A stretch of DNA of 64,000 nt from Paenilisteria newyorkensis (GCF_000766145.1 NZ_JNFB01000012.1:124001-188000), one strand, 5' to 3'; shown: positions 26,888 through 36,377, numbered from the stretch's first letter. Notes: a model not told the origin generated them from the letters alone. Program-made: numbers and translations.

Positions 26888-28710
26888 GTCCAGGACCAGG
26901 ATCAGGTGGACATGGCGGCAGAACCGTGATGCCAGCAGCCAAGCCTAAGGAATTTAAAAAGTCCTTGTTTCGCCTATTAGGATATATGAAACCGCGCGCT
27001 ATCTCACTCATTGTAGTGCTCTTACTCGCGATATTGTCGACCATTTTCAACGTTATTAGCCCGAAAGAACTCGGGAAGGCGACGACGGAAATATTCGCTG
27101 GTGTGATGACGCCGGCTGGAATTAATTACGATAAGATTTTTGATATACTATTTATCGTATTGATGCTTTACTTAGGTAGCTCGCTCTTTAGCTTCCTGCA
27201 ACAATATGTGATGTCGAGTGTGGCGCAACGCACGGTGTATGATATGCGTAAAGAATTGAAGGCCAAACTGGGTCGTCTACCGCTTCGCTATTTTGATACG
27301 CGTTCGAATGGTGATATTTTGAGTCGTTCTGTGAATGACATGGATAACATCGCGAATACGTTGCAACAGGCATTGACACAGGCGATTACGGCGATTGTAC
27401 AAATTGTCGGCGTTCTGATTATGATGTTGACGATTAGTTGGCAGATGACGCTGATTGTTGTCGCGACTGTCCCACTTAGCGTGTTGCTTGTCGCCATTGT
27501 TGCTAGCCGTTCGCAAAAGTATTTCAGCGCGCAACAGAAAAATCTCGGTGTGCTAAACGATCACGTGGAAGAAACATTTGGCGGGCACACGGTGGTGAAG
27601 GCATTTGGTCAAGAGAAGAAGACGCTTGGCAAATTCGATGTGGTGAATAAAGATTACTACGTCGCTGCGAAAAAAGCGCAATTTATCTCGGGTATCATGA
27701 TGCCATTAATGCAATTTGTCGGTAATCTTGGTTACGTGGCGGTCTGTGTTGGTGGTGGGATTTTCGTAACGAATGGCACGCTAACAGTTGGTAATATCCA
27801 AGCGTTTACGCAATATGTACAACTGTTCTCCCAACCGATTTCAAGCGTGGCGAACATCTCGAATGTCATTCAATCCACGATGGCATCGGCAGAACGAATT
27901 TTTGAAGTATTGGATGAAAAAGAAGAAGAGGATATTATTCCTGAAAAGGTAGAACGTCGTGCGGGAGAGTCGGATCGGATTGTTTTCGATCACGTGAAAT
28001 TTGGCTATACGCCAGATAAACCGCTGATGCACGATTTGAATATTGATGTAAAAGAAGGTCAGATGGTGGCGATTGTTGGTCCGACTGGTGCGGGTAAAAC
28101 GACGATTATCAACTTGCTGATGCGTTTTTACGATGTGGAAGGCGGCGGTATTCGTCTTGGCGGTGTCGATACGCGTGATATGACGAAAAACGATGTGCGC
28201 TCAAAATTCGGAATGGTGCTTCAGGATACGTGGTTATTTAATGGTACAATTGCAGAAAATATTGCGTACGGCCGAGATAACGTGACGACAGAAGAGGTTA
28301 TCGCGGCGGCAGAAGCGGCGTATGCGGATGAGTTTATCAGACGTTTGCCGGATGGTTATGACACGGTTCTGAATGAAGAAGGCTCGAACATTTCGCAAGG
28401 GCAAAAACAATTATTGACGATTGCGCGCGCGATTCTTTCTGATCCGAGCATTCTGATTTTGGATGAGGCGACGTCAAGTGTGGATACACGGACCGAGCTG
28501 AATATTCAACTGGCGATGGGTAACTTGATGGAAGGCCGGACGAGCTTTGTGATTGCACATAGATTGTCGACGATTCGTGATGCGGACTTGATTTTGGTCA
28601 TGAATCACGGGAATGTGATTGAACAAGGAACGCATAAGGAATTGCTTGCTGAAAACGGCTTCTATGCAGATCTTTATAATAGTCAGTTTGCTAATGACCA
28701 AGCCGTCTAG
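26884..28710 (+). CDS. ABC multidrug exporter half-transporter, catalytic-Glu subunit
   Basis: A 608-residue partner of the preceding subunit. A Gly/Pro-rich N-terminus (MSPGPGSGGHGG) precedes the membrane domain. The ATPase has GPTGAGKTT and the Walker [12 protein letters not shown] with the catalytic Glu; its signature is NISQGQKQL, with Q in place of the second Gly. ATGA overlap and AGGAGGAG upstream show translational coupling. Hairpin repeat copy C begins four bases after the stop. Confidence 0.91.
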   Translation: MSPGPGSGGHGGRTVMPAAKPKEFKKSLFRLLGYMKPRAISLIVVLLLAILSTIFNVISPKELGKATTEIFAGVMTPAGINYDKIFDILFIVLMLYLGSSLFSFLQQYVMSSVAQRTVYDMRKELKAKLGRLPLRYFDTRSNGDILSRSVNDMDNIANTLQQALTQAITAIVQIVGVLIMMLTISWQMTLIVVATVPLSVLLVAIVASRSQKYFSAQQKNLGVLNDHVEETFGGHTVVKAFGQEKKTLGKFDVVNKDYYVAAKKAQFISGIMMPLMQFVGNLGYVAVCVGGGIFVTNGTLTVGNIQAFTQYVQLFSQPISSVANISNVIQSTMASAERIFEVLDEKEEEDIIPEKVERRAGESDRIVFDHVKFGYTPDKPLMHDLNIDVKEGQMVAIVGPTGAGKTTIINLLMRFYDVEGGGIRLGGVDTRDMTKNDVRSKFGMVLQDTWLFNGTIAENIAYGRDNVTTEEVIAAAEAAYADEFIRRLPDGYDTVLNEEGSNISQGQKQLLTIARAILSDPSILILDEATSSVDTRTELNIQLAMGNLMEGRTSFVIAHRLSTIRDADLILVMNHGNVIEQGTHKELLAENGFYADLYNSQFANDQAV

Positions 28711-28714
28711 GTCT

Positions 28715-28840
28715 CTCAGGCGGACGACAAACGTTCAGCTGCGTCGTTAAAGATTCCGTTCCGATGCTCACGTACAGGTCGTACGCTCCACTTCGGTACT
28801 CGTCTTTGCCTAGCATCTAAGCATTTGTTGTCCGCCTGAG
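28715..28840. repeat. long hairpin intergenic repeat, copy C
   Basis: The ends pair as CTCAGGCGGACGACAAACGTT with AAGCATTTGTTGTCCGCCTGAG-type sequence. The interior CGTCGTTAAAGATTCCGTTCC and TACTCGTCTTTGCCTAGCA matches the family. It sits directly after the ABC operon and may terminate it. The 346-base gap to 29056 otherwise holds a mini-copy and AT-rich sequence. Confidence 0.82.
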
Positions 28841-28933
28841 GTGTAGCTTTGCCTTCAACGTTTGGCGTGAAGATATTAGAGAACAAGAACTTTAGAATCA
28901 GGAAAAACCACTTTACATGATATTTCACCAAAC

Positions 28934-28974
28934 TTCAGCGTGCCGAGAAATGCTTAGTTTCTCGGCACGCTGAA
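28934..28974. repeat. mini hairpin repeat, copy D (deletion derivative)
   Basis: TTCAGCGTGCCGAGAAA pairs perfectly with TTTCTCGGCACGCTGAA over a 7-base loop TGCTTAG. AAATGCTTAGTTTCT is the same text found at the end of full-length copies, so this is the repeat reduced to its terminal arms. Confidence 0.75.
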
Positions 28975-29056
28975 AGAAGTGCTATTGGCTTTGGCTGGTA
29001 GCGCTTTTTTTGTGATAAAATGGTGGGGAAGTTTCTTTTATGAGGAGGGATTAAGT

Positions 29057-29590
29057 ATGACTAGAATTCATGTGATGGGGGCGTCGGGGGCTGGGACTTC
29101 AACGCTTGGTAAGGCGCTGGCTGATAGGCTGGGGTTGCCTTTTTTTGATACGGATGATTATTATTGGGAGGAGAAGTTCTCTGTTAAAAGGGCGATTGAG
29201 ACGCGGTTGGAGATGATGGAGCGAGATTTTGTGGGGCGTGAGGATTGGGTATTGTCGGGGGCGTTGTCTAATTGGGGAACGTCGTTGGAACCGTTTTTTG
29301 ATGTGGTCGTATTTCTAGAAATTCCGCGGGAGGTGCGATTGGAGCGCTTGTTGACTCGGGAACGGGCGCGGTATGGTGAGGCGATTTTGCCGGGTGGAAG
29401 TCGCTATCAGGAGCATCTTGAATTCGTTGCGTGGGCATCTAGATATGAGGACGGGGATGTGGATGTGCGGAGTAAAAAACTGCATGAAGTCTGGTTTGAA
29501 AGGCTAGCGTGCCCTGTGCTGCGAGTGACTGGGGACATGACGGTGGAGGAGGAAGTGGAGCTGGTTTTGGTAGCGCTTCATTCGAAATAA
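29057..29590 (+). CDS. P-loop nucleoside/adenylate kinase-like protein
   Basis: A 177-residue protein with Walker A GASGAGTST (8-16) and a DTDDYYW motif characteristic of the adenylate-kinase-like/topology-modulation (FlaR-like) P-loop family. The substrate is unknown. ATG 29057 follows GAGGAGGG by seven bases; the upstream extension to 28979 overlaps the mini-repeat region and is not used. A strong terminator follows. Confidence 0.82.
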   Translation: MTRIHVMGASGAGTSTLGKALADRLGLPFFDTDDYYWEEKFSVKRAIETRLEMMERDFVGREDWVLSGALSNWGTSLEPFFDVVVFLEIPREVRLERLLTRERARYGEAILPGGSRYQEHLEFVAWASRYEDGDVDVRSKKLHEVWFERLACPVLRVTGDMTVEEEVELVLVALHSK

Positions 29591-29591
29591 A

Positions 29592-29640
29592 AAAAACGAG
29601 AGTGAGCATCCAGTTTCAGCGGATGTTCGCTCTCGTTTTT
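29592..29640. terminator. bidirectional terminator
   Basis: AAAAACGAGAGTGAGCATCC pairs with GGATGTTCGCTCTCGTTTTT with one mismatch and one wobble. Confidence 0.88.
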
Positions 29641-29815
29641 AATGTAATGCTTTATCTTTAGATTTTAAAGGTAGTTGGGCGTGTTCTTTTTTTGCTCGGT
29701 CAAAGTCGGTTTGGGAGAAATTGCGCTCATTCTCGACTTTTTTAGTGTTCCATTTGTGCGAGGCTGTTGCTCCATGTGCGGCTAGCTTCTCAGAAAATAG
29801 TTGATTTAAACCCAT
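29639..29815 (-). CDS. small hydrophilic protein, unknown function
   Basis: A 58-residue charged protein (MGLNQLFSEKLAAHG ..., ending KSKDKALH). AGGAGGTG lies six bases before the ATG at 29815 and a terminator follows the stop, which support a real gene despite its size. I do not recognise a characterised family. No signal or membrane segment is present. Confidence 0.7.
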   Translation of the reverse strand: MGLNQLFSEKLAAHGATASHKWNTKKVENERNFSQTDFDRAKKEHAQLPLKSKDKALH

Positions 29816-29928
29816 TGTAAGCACCTCCTAGTGTTCTTTCACATTCATTATACCACAGAATTATTTGTGCCATGTTTAAACATCCGAAAAAGTGGAACCT
29901 TATAAAGATAAGTAGGGGGGATTTTGTT

Positions 29929-30609
29929 GTGAAAAAAGTATTTTGGAGCTTGATGGTTGTTTTTCTAGCGTTTGGGGTTATTTTTGCAGTTGGGGGCAAG
30001 GCGGATGCGGCGACGAATGATGCGCAGCGTTTCAAAACGGTTGGGGCGAATAAGCAGCTGATTTTGGTGACGACGCCGGGCTACAAGTCCAACAAGGCAA
30101 CGATTCAGACGTTTGAGCGGGATAGTAAGGGCGTGTGGCAGCGCAAGGCGTTGATGTACGGTTTTATCGGCCGGGACGGTTTTGCGACGACGATGCGAGA
30201 AACGGTCGTTCAAAGTCCGCGCGGGAAGTTCACGCTAGGCACGGCGTTCGGTCGCTACGCTAATCCGGGGACGAAGATGCCTTATCGCAAAACGACGACG
30301 CGCGATGTCTGGGTGGATGACGGCAAGTCGAAACTCTACAATTCGTGGCAAGTACTGCCGGTCAATAATCGCTGGAAATCCGCAGAAAAATTATATCAGC
30401 CAGCATATAATTATGCGTTCGTGATTAACTATAATCCACTTAGAAAACCAGGCTGGGGTTCGGCAATCTTTTTCCACGTATCTAGTAGCTACACGATGGG
30501 CTGCACTGGAACAAGCCAAGCCAACGTCGTCAAAATTCTGAAATGGCTCGATCCGAAGAAAAAACCGGTGATTATTCAGTCGCCGCGGACGGAATTGAGT
30601 AGATATTAA
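29929..30609 (+). CDS. L,D-transpeptidase (YkuD fold) family, exported
   Basis: A 226-residue protein starting at GTG 29929 with GGGGGG eight bases upstream. The signal peptide ends near residue 27 (GGKADA). The catalytic segment FFHVSSSYTMGCTG (182-195) gives His183 and Cys192, matching the SxGC core of YkuD enzymes, although the usual C-x-R is CTG here. Such enzymes cross-link or trim peptidoglycan peptides. The upstream frame to 29872 lacks a ribosome-binding site. Confidence 0.82.
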   Translation: MKKVFWSLMVVFLAFGVIFAVGGKADAATNDAQRFKTVGANKQLILVTTPGYKSNKATIQTFERDSKGVWQRKALMYGFIGRDGFATTMRETVVQSPRGKFTLGTAFGRYANPGTKMPYRKTTTRDVWVDDGKSKLYNSWQVLPVNNRWKSAEKLYQPAYNYAFVINYNPLRKPGWGSAIFFHVSSSYTMGCTGTSQANVVKILKWLDPKKKPVIIQSPRTELSRY

Positions 30610-30745
30610 GTAAGTCAAGTCTTCCAAATTCGGAGGGCTTTTTTCTTTGTGCACCAGTGCGCATCGTTTAACCTTTTTTAATTACGGGTATTAATTACCA
30701 ATCAAGAAGCGGTGAATTTTGCCGAAATTAAAGGAGGAACAAATC

Positions 30746-32386
30746 ATGCGGCCTATTCTAAAATGGATGGCGCTGATAGTCATGATGGTTCTATCGATAG
30801 GTACCGCAACGATAGCACAAGCAAGTTCCGCAGAATCCTTACAAGCAGCAAATCAAAAAACGACACCCGTTACGGTAAGTAAATATCCGAGCGCATCATC
30901 TCTACCAGCGCAAACACCAACGACGGCGATTCCTAAAGTGAGCGCAATGCCAACGACAAATCGCTTGCTAGTGATCCTGGTGAGTTTCAAGGACGTGGCA
31001 ATCAAGCAGAGCGAGGCAAGCTGGAATCAGAAGGTTTTTAGTACGACGAGTAAATCAGTGCGACTTTATTATACACAAGCGACGAATGCAAAAATTAATC
31101 TCGTTCCCGCCAGCGAAACGTCAGGAACTGCGAACAATGGCGTAGTGCGGGTCAAATTGAATCGTAATCATCCTCGAACTGGCACGGCGATTGATACGCG
31201 TAACCAATATATTGTGCGGGACGCGTTGATTGCAGCGAACGGCTTTGTTAATTTTGCGCAATATGATACGAATAGAAACGGGCGCATCGACGCGAGTGAG
31301 CTACACATCATGACGATTGTGGCCGGGCAAGAACGGGCGTACACGAATACGGCAATCTCCGTTTGGGGGCACATGTGGGGCATGAACGCGAATATCACAC
31401 CGAAATTGGACGGTAAGACGTTCTTCACGTACACGCAGTTTGGCGAGATGCACGGCACGCACATGGCAACTATTGGCGTCATCGCGCATGAACTCGGCCA
31501 TGATCTCGGCTTGCTGGATCTCTATAATACAAACGGCTCAGGCAGCGGGCTCGGAACTTACAGTTTGATGGCAAAAGGAGCTTGGGGAAAACAGTCCGGC
31601 GATAGTTATCCTGGTCAGACGCCCGTCCTTCTAGACGCCTATTCCAAAGTGAAAATTGGCGCTGTGACGCCGCGCGTTGTGAGCACGACCACATCATCCA
31701 CTCAGACAGTTTACACAGGCACCACCATTTTGCGAATCAACACGAGTTCCCCGAGAGAGTACTTTTTGATCGAAAATCGGCAGTTTATCGGCTTTGATCG
31801 TGCGCTGATTGGGAAAGTATATAAAGGCGGCATCGCTATCTATCACGTGAATACGAATTATGGCGGCAATCAAACGGTCGGCAAGCAACTCGTCACGCTG
31901 AAAGAAGCGAATCAAGGCATTGCAGGTTATTCGCAATTAAATAGTGGCAGCACCGCGATGTCCGACGCCTTCTATTATGTTGGCACGGGCTCTCGAGGAA
32001 AAGCGCAACAAGTCTATTTGACGAATCGCACAAATCCATCGAACCGTCTCAGCAACGGCGCCTATCCGAATTTTTCATTCAAAGTCAATTCAAAACCGGG
32101 AACCGCGATGTCTGTCAGGATTGGCCCAGCTTATCCAGTGACAGCCATCTCACTCAACCGTAGCGGCGTCTATCTCAAGAAGAATACCGCTTTCCAAATG
32201 CGAGCCACCATCGCACCAGCCAATGCATCGAATAAAGGAATCGCATGGACCACCTCGAATGCAAAAATCGCAACCGTAGATGCAAAAGGTAAAATAACCG
32301 GTAAAACAGTTGGTACAGCTACAATCACGGCGCGAACATTAGACGGTTCCAAAAAGGATACAGTGCTCATTAAAGTAACCAATTAA
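30746..32386 (+). CDS. secreted M6-family metalloprotease with Big_2 domain
   Basis: A 546-residue secreted protein. The signal peptide ends near residue 26 (TIAQA). The zinc site HELGH is at 248-252, with the downstream GLLDLYN expected in M6 (immune inhibitor A-like) proteases. DTNRNGRIDASEL at 174-186 looks like a calcium-binding EF-hand/dockerin-like loop. Residues ~465-546 form a bacterial Ig-like Big_2 domain. AAAGGAGGAAC precedes ATG 30746. It is probably released or wall-associated. Confidence 0.88.
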   Translation: MRPILKWMALIVMMVLSIGTATIAQASSAESLQAANQKTTPVTVSKYPSASSLPAQTPTTAIPKVSAMPTTNRLLVILVSFKDVAIKQSEASWNQKVFSTTSKSVRLYYTQATNAKINLVPASETSGTANNGVVRVKLNRNHPRTGTAIDTRNQYIVRDALIAANGFVNFAQYDTNRNGRIDASELHIMTIVAGQERAYTNTAISVWGHMWGMNANITPKLDGKTFFTYTQFGEMHGTHMATIGVIAHELGHDLGLLDLYNTNGSGSGLGTYSLMAKGAWGKQSGDSYPGQTPVLLDAYSKVKIGAVTPRVVSTTTSSTQTVYTGTTILRINTSSPREYFLIENRQFIGFDRALIGKVYKGGIAIYHVNTNYGGNQTVGKQLVTLKEANQGIAGYSQLNSGSTAMSDAFYYVGTGSRGKAQQVYLTNRTNPSNRLSNGAYPNFSFKVNSKPGTAMSVRIGPAYPVTAISLNRSGVYLKKNTAFQMRATIAPANASNKGIAWTTSNAKIATVDAKGKITGKTVGTATITARTLDGSKKDTVLIKVTN

Positions 32387-32392
32387 ATCAGC

Positions 32393-32440
32393 TTGACAAA
32401 ATAGAAAGGTGCCTTTATAATATAAAACAAAGGTACCTTT
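32393..32440 (+). promoter_or_regulatory. consensus promoter with two palindromic operators
   Basis: TTGACA (32393-32398) and TATAAT (32416-32421) are exactly 17 bases apart. AAAGGTGCCTTT (32405-32416) lies between them, and AAAGGTACCTTT, a perfect palindrome, is at 32429-32440 over the start point. Paired operators like these should let the following MarR protein repress its own promoter. Confidence 0.85.
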
Positions 32441-32485
32441 TAATTATGTCTCATGACTAAAAATAAACAAACGGAGGAATTACAA

Positions 32486-33136
32486 ATGAGCGAAACAGAA
32501 AACAATTTAATGAAACAGTTTATTCAATTTAACCGGATGTTGCACCATTACCAAATCCACAATTTACGCAGTGCAGGACCGTTTGGCAACCCATATCGAG
32601 GTCAAGGCCGCGTGCTATCCATTTTAAAAATGAAACCAGAGATCACGCAGAAAGAATTGGCGTATTTGCTCGATATGCGCAACCAGTCATTGGGTGAGTT
32701 GTTGGCGAAACTGGAGAAAAGCGAGTATATCACGCGTGAACCGTCAGAAGCAGACCGCCGTGTGATGAATGTGAAGTTGACCGAAGCGGGCGCTGAGGCA
32801 GCAGAGCAAAGCAAAGATAACCAAACCGATTACAACAAGATTTTCGACGTGTTAAGTGATGAAGAAAAAGCTAATTTACACGATTACATGCACCGAATCA
32901 CAGATGAACTTGAGAAAGAGTTGGGCGATATGAGTGGAGATGAGCCTTTCGAGGACCCACGGATGCAAGGTAGAGGTGGCTTCCCAGGTTTTGGCGGAGG
33001 TAGACCACATCCCGGCGGTCATGGTCATCGCGGTCACCACTGCGACCCACGTTTTGCCCGAGGCAGATATCCAGATTTCGGCGCTATGCGTGATGTAGAT
33101 CATTTTGGACACCATGATTTTGAAAGTCAAAAATAA
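32486..33136 (+). CDS. MarR family regulator with Gly/His-rich C-terminal tail
   Basis: A 216-residue protein. Residues 1-150 are a standard MarR domain (ITQKELAYLLDMRNQSLGELLAKLEKSEYI; DRRVMNVKLTEAG wing). Residues ~160-216 form an unusual Gly/Pro/Arg-rich tail with eight His and one Cys (GGHGHRGHHCDPRF), which could bind a metal such as Zn, Ni or Cu. The gene is alone under a consensus promoter with two palindromic operators, and a terminator follows. Targets other than itself are unknown. Confidence 0.88.
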   Translation: MSETENNLMKQFIQFNRMLHHYQIHNLRSAGPFGNPYRGQGRVLSILKMKPEITQKELAYLLDMRNQSLGELLAKLEKSEYITREPSEADRRVMNVKLTEAGAEAAEQSKDNQTDYNKIFDVLSDEEKANLHDYMHRITDELEKELGDMSGDEPFEDPRMQGRGGFPGFGGGRPHPGGHGHRGHHCDPRFARGRYPDFGAMRDVDHFGHHDFESQK

Positions 33137-33153
33137 CAAATTTTCACATTTAT

Positions 33154-33201
33154 AAAAAATCGAGTATCGCTGTTTTTTCAGACAGCCGATACTCGATTTT
33201 T
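33154..33201. terminator. bidirectional terminator
   Basis: AAAAATCGAGTATCG pairs with CGATACTCGATTTTT, with a further TGT/ACA pairing at the loop. It separates the MarR and ClC genes. Confidence 0.88.
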
Positions 33202-34407
33202 GCTTTTAGGTTTATATACTGCAAGATAGGCTGCGACAATGATGAATGGCCATAATTGGATTGGGAAGAACAATGCTAATAAAAAAGCAGCAGCTAGCGG
33301 TTTCTTCAGAATCACAGAACAAGATGCTGTTGCAAAAATGGCTACTATGAATATTGGATCGACTGGGAGTATTTTTGTTAATGCAAATCCCACTGCAATG
33401 CTTGCAAAGATGATTGGAAAGATGTGGCCACCACGCCAACCAGTACCTAGGCATATTTTAGTGACAAATAATTTTGCAAAACCTATAGTAAGTAAGAGAT
33501 AGATAGACATAGTATCGTATTCGTTAGAGATTTCTCCGACTCCATGTTCACCAGAGTAGAGCATGTAGGGTAGCAAGGTTGCAAGAATACCTAATATTAG
33601 ACCGCCACTTACGGCAAGAATGACTGGTTTGGCTTGTATTTTACGAGTTGCAAAAGCAATGACCATTTCGAAGAGTCCATATATTTTACCGAAATATTTG
33701 CCGGCAAGTAAGAGCGGAATTAGTAATAGCAATTCTGGCCAAGATACGGTAGCAGAACCTAAATTTGCGAAAGGGCTCGGGCCATCGTTAAGTTGTAGTA
33801 AATAGTAGAAAACCAGGAAGCCAGCAGATACGGAGAAGAAGTAAATGACTATTTTTTGAATATGTAATTTCTTATTTACTGGAGGAGCTGATTCTCTTTC
33901 TTGTGTGGAAGCAACACCAAATAAGGGCGAGGAAAAGATGATGGAAAGTAAGGCGCCGATTCCAAATTCTATGAGAGCATCGCGTTGTTGGTAGGTAAAG
34001 TGAAGTTTATCGCCGACCCAGGTGACAAGCCCTGCGCAGATGCTGACTAAAGCGGCTTCGGGGCCGAGACTTGCGCCAAACATTAGCACAATAAGCGCAG
34101 CTACTAGATTTCTCCATATTTTCCCTTGGTAGGAAACGCGGCCATTTGCGTGGAATTCGCCCATGACTTCATCCATTTCACGTGGGTATGGGCCGATGTG
34201 TTTTCGGGATAAACCGACAAATATGCCGCCTAATGTACATATCAAGATTGGCCAAAATACGGGATTACCGAATAATGAAGCCCCTGCATCCCAGACTAGG
34301 TAGATGAGGAAGTTTGTTAATCGGAGGAATAAGAAGGCGATAACTGCTACAAGCGTGCCTAGTATAACACCGTATAAAGTTAGAACTAATTGCAATCGAA
34401 ATTTCAT
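33178..34407 (-). CDS. ClC-type chloride channel/transporter family protein
   Basis: A 409-residue membrane protein with about ten helices. GASLGPEAALV resembles the GxEGP-type selectivity loop, and GTGWRGGHIFPIIFASI the second conserved loop of voltage-gated chloride channel homologues. It is of the short, fluoride/chloride-type prokaryotic group without CBS domains. AGGGGGA precedes the start at 34407; the longer frame to 34524 is unsupported. Whether it is a channel or an H+ exchanger is not clear. Confidence 0.85.
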   Translation of the reverse strand: MKFRLQLVLTLYGVILGTLVAVIAFLFLRLTNFLIYLVWDAGASLFGNPVFWPILICTLGGIFVGLSRKHIGPYPREMDEVMGEFHANGRVSYQGKIWRNLVAALIVLMFGASLGPEAALVSICAGLVTWVGDKLHFTYQQRDALIEFGIGALLSIIFSSPLFGVASTQERESAPPVNKKLHIQKIVIYFFSVSAGFLVFYYLLQLNDGPSPFANLGSATVSWPELLLLIPLLLAGKYFGKIYGLFEMVIAFATRKIQAKPVILAVSGGLILGILATLLPYMLYSGEHGVGEISNEYDTMSIYLLLTIGFAKLFVTKICLGTGWRGGHIFPIIFASIAVGFALTKILPVDPIFIVAIFATASCSVILKKPLAAAFLLALFFPIQLWPFIIVAAYLAVYKPKSKNRVSAV

Positions 34408-34542
34408 GCTAAATCCCCCTGAAAAGTAAGCGTAGTGATAGACTACCAATTCCCTAGAATAATTTATACTAAACTTAGTGGATGTGATTAAAAAAGACCA
34501 GTAAGTGCGCGCGGCGATTGGCAACGCTTTACTGGCCCGCTC

Positions 34543-34920
34543 TTATTTTTCCTGTCTCAATGAAACCGGTTTATCTAGAATTTCTTTCATGATAATCGCT
34601 TCCTGCATCTTACCACGAACCCGCTTTTTTGTAACGGTATGGTGATGATGCAACTGCGTCACGTTTGTGTCGGCATTCGTGATGGCATCTTTAATGACAG
34701 TATCTTTATACCCCGATGGTTGCGATTTTTTAGCAGGTGTTTTTTTAGATTTGGAATGGGATGACGGGCGTTGTTTCGGGACTTTTGGAAGGTTCGATTT
34801 CTCCTCTTCCTCCTTCTCGGTCTCGGCTTTTTTGAAATAGCTGATGAGGCCAAACAGAATCCCGATGATAACAACAGCAGTTCCAAACCAATCGCCAATA
34901 TTAGCAAAAATACTATCCAT
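34543..34920 (-). CDS. hypothetical single-pass membrane protein
   Basis: A 125-residue protein with one N-terminal helix (residues 12-29) followed by a highly charged, Lys/Ser/Pro-rich cytoplasmic region containing HHHH. I do not recognise a family. It lies downstream of floA on the same strand, separated by a duplicated segment and a 10-bp inverted repeat (GTGGATAGGA/TCCTATCCAC, 34948-34979), so it may be a separate unit. Confidence 0.65.
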   Translation of the reverse strand: MDSIFANIGDWFGTAVVIIGILFGLISYFKKAETEKEEEEKSNLPKVPKQRPSSHSKSKKTPAKKSQPSGYKDTVIKDAITNADTNVTQLHHHHTVTKKRVRGKMQEAIIMKEILDKPVSLRQEK

Positions 34921-34985
34921 TTTCGTTACACCTTCTTTCTGAACTACGTGGATAGGAACTAAGAGAGTATCCTATCCACTAACGA

Positions 34986-35177
34986 ACGACAATGTCTCAC
35001 CAAATTTATTTATCTTCTTTCGCAATAGCCTCACGCATTGTTGGGACTGTACGAATAAAATGAGTTACAGTCCCAATGTAAGCGAGAACAAAGTGAGCGG
35101 TTAATCATTAATCAACTACAACGACGATGTCCGCCAAACTTATTTATCCTCTTTCGCTATAGCTTCTCTCATTGTCG
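34986..35177. repeat. diverged duplication of the floA 3' end around an inserted repeat
   Basis: 34986-35043 and 35121-35177 are imperfect direct repeats. The right copy is the true end of floA; the left still encodes [11 protein letters not shown]-stop but with different codons. Between them, 35040-35107 contains TTGGGACTGT paired with ACAGTCCCAA and continues to GGTTAATC. This insert recurs at 58708-58775. Confidence 0.8.
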
Positions 35178-36075
35178 TATCCGCCTGAACATTATCCATC
35201 CGATAAATATCCATCGCACCTAAATTTCCTTTTTCAAGCGCTTTTGCAAGGGCTCTTGGAACTTCGGCTTCAGCGGCAACAACGACAGCGCGGTTTTCTT
35301 GTTCTAACGCGATAGCTTCTGCTTTACGTTTTGAGGCTGCGGCTTGGGCAACTTCCATGTCTGCGTTGGCTTTTTCGATGTCTAGTTTAGCCTTGATGTT
35401 GTCGCCAATACGCATTTCAGCAATATCAATCGATAGAATCGTGTAGGCTGTGCCATCGCCCAGACCTTGTTCTTGTACTTTTTTCGAGATACTGTTTGGA
35501 TTTTCGAGAACATCGGTATGCTCGCGAGTTTCACCGACTGTGGAGACTACGGCTTCACCAACACGCGCGATAACGGTATCTTCACCGGCACCACCGACGA
35601 TACGGTCGATATTGGATTGCACGGTAATTTGTGTGATAACTTTTACTTCGACACCATTTTGAGCAACACCGGTAAATTCAGGTGTGCGGATAACTTTTGG
35701 TGTAACGGAAGTTTGAACGGCTTCTAAAACGTCGCGTCCTGCAAGGTCAATCGCTGCGGCACGGCTAAAATCAAGTTGAATATTGGCACGGTGCGCGGCA
35801 ATCAAAGCATCGACGGTTTTATCGACGTCACCACCAGCTAAGTAATGGCTTTCCAGTTGGTTTACTTCTAGGTCAAGTCCAGCTTTTACGGCTTTAATTA
35901 GTGGTTTGACAACGCGAGAAGGAGTTACACGGCGCAGACGCATGCCGACAAGTGTTCCCAGTCCTACGCGAACTTGTGCGGAAATAGCGCTGATCCATAG
36001 GCCTACTGGTACGAGTGTGAAAAATATAATCAAAACTACAAGTACTAAAACTGCGATAATAATTGGTCCAATCAT
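35140..36075 (-). CDS. floA: flotillin-like protein FloA
   Basis: A 311-residue membrane protein. An N-terminal hydrophobic segment (residues 3-27) is followed by the SPFH/band-7 region and a coiled-coil with AEAEALEQ-like repeats ([33 protein letters not shown] in outline). FloA organises functional membrane microdomains in Firmicutes and affects secretion, cell shape and signalling. It overlaps the upstream nfeD-type gene by four bases, the conserved pairing for flotillins. Confidence 0.93.
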   Translation of the reverse strand: MIGPIIIAVLVLVVLIIFFTLVPVGLWISAISAQVRVGLGTLVGMRLRRVTPSRVVKPLIKAVKAGLDLEVNQLESHYLAGGDVDKTVDALIAAHRANIQLDFSRAAAIDLAGRDVLEAVQTSVTPKVIRTPEFTGVAQNGVEVKVITQITVQSNIDRIVGGAGEDTVIARVGEAVVSTVGETREHTDVLENPNSISKKVQEQGLGDGTAYTILSIDIAEMRIGDNIKAKLDIEKANADMEVAQAAASKRKAEAIALEQENRAVVVAAEAEVPRALAKALEKGNLGAMDIYRMDNVQADTTMREAIAKEDK

Positions 36076-36377
36076 GAATTATCTTCCTCTCTTTTTAGGT
36101 CTTCGTTTACTAAAACATAGCCAATATCAATGCCGACAACAACGATAGGAGTTCCTATGTCTAAATAGCCGTCTTTTAGCCTAGCGTCGTACCATTCGCC
36201 ATCAATGATAACTCTGCCAATTGGTTTCAAGGTTGTTCCGGCTTTTCCATGCTTGCCCATCACTTTATCTCGTAGCGCTTTCATTCGTTCGATCTCGCTG
36301 TCCGCTAAGAAACCACGATGTACAAGTCCCCAAGATTCGCCGTATACAAGATCGTCTTCTGTATATTCTCGCGACAT
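36072..36377 (-). CDS. short NfeD-type OB-fold protein
   Basis: A 101-residue protein whose C-terminal half ([37 protein letters not shown]) is the NfeD OB-fold. The long membrane/protease form found with many flotillins is absent; only a short N-terminal extension is present. It precedes floA with an ATGA overlap and probably acts with it at membrane microdomains. Confidence 0.8.
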   Translation of the reverse strand: MSREYTEDDLVYGESWGLVHRGFLADSEIERMKALRDKVMGKHGKAGTTLKPIGRVIIDGEWYDARLKDGYLDIGTPIVVVGIDIGYVLVNEDLKREEDNS

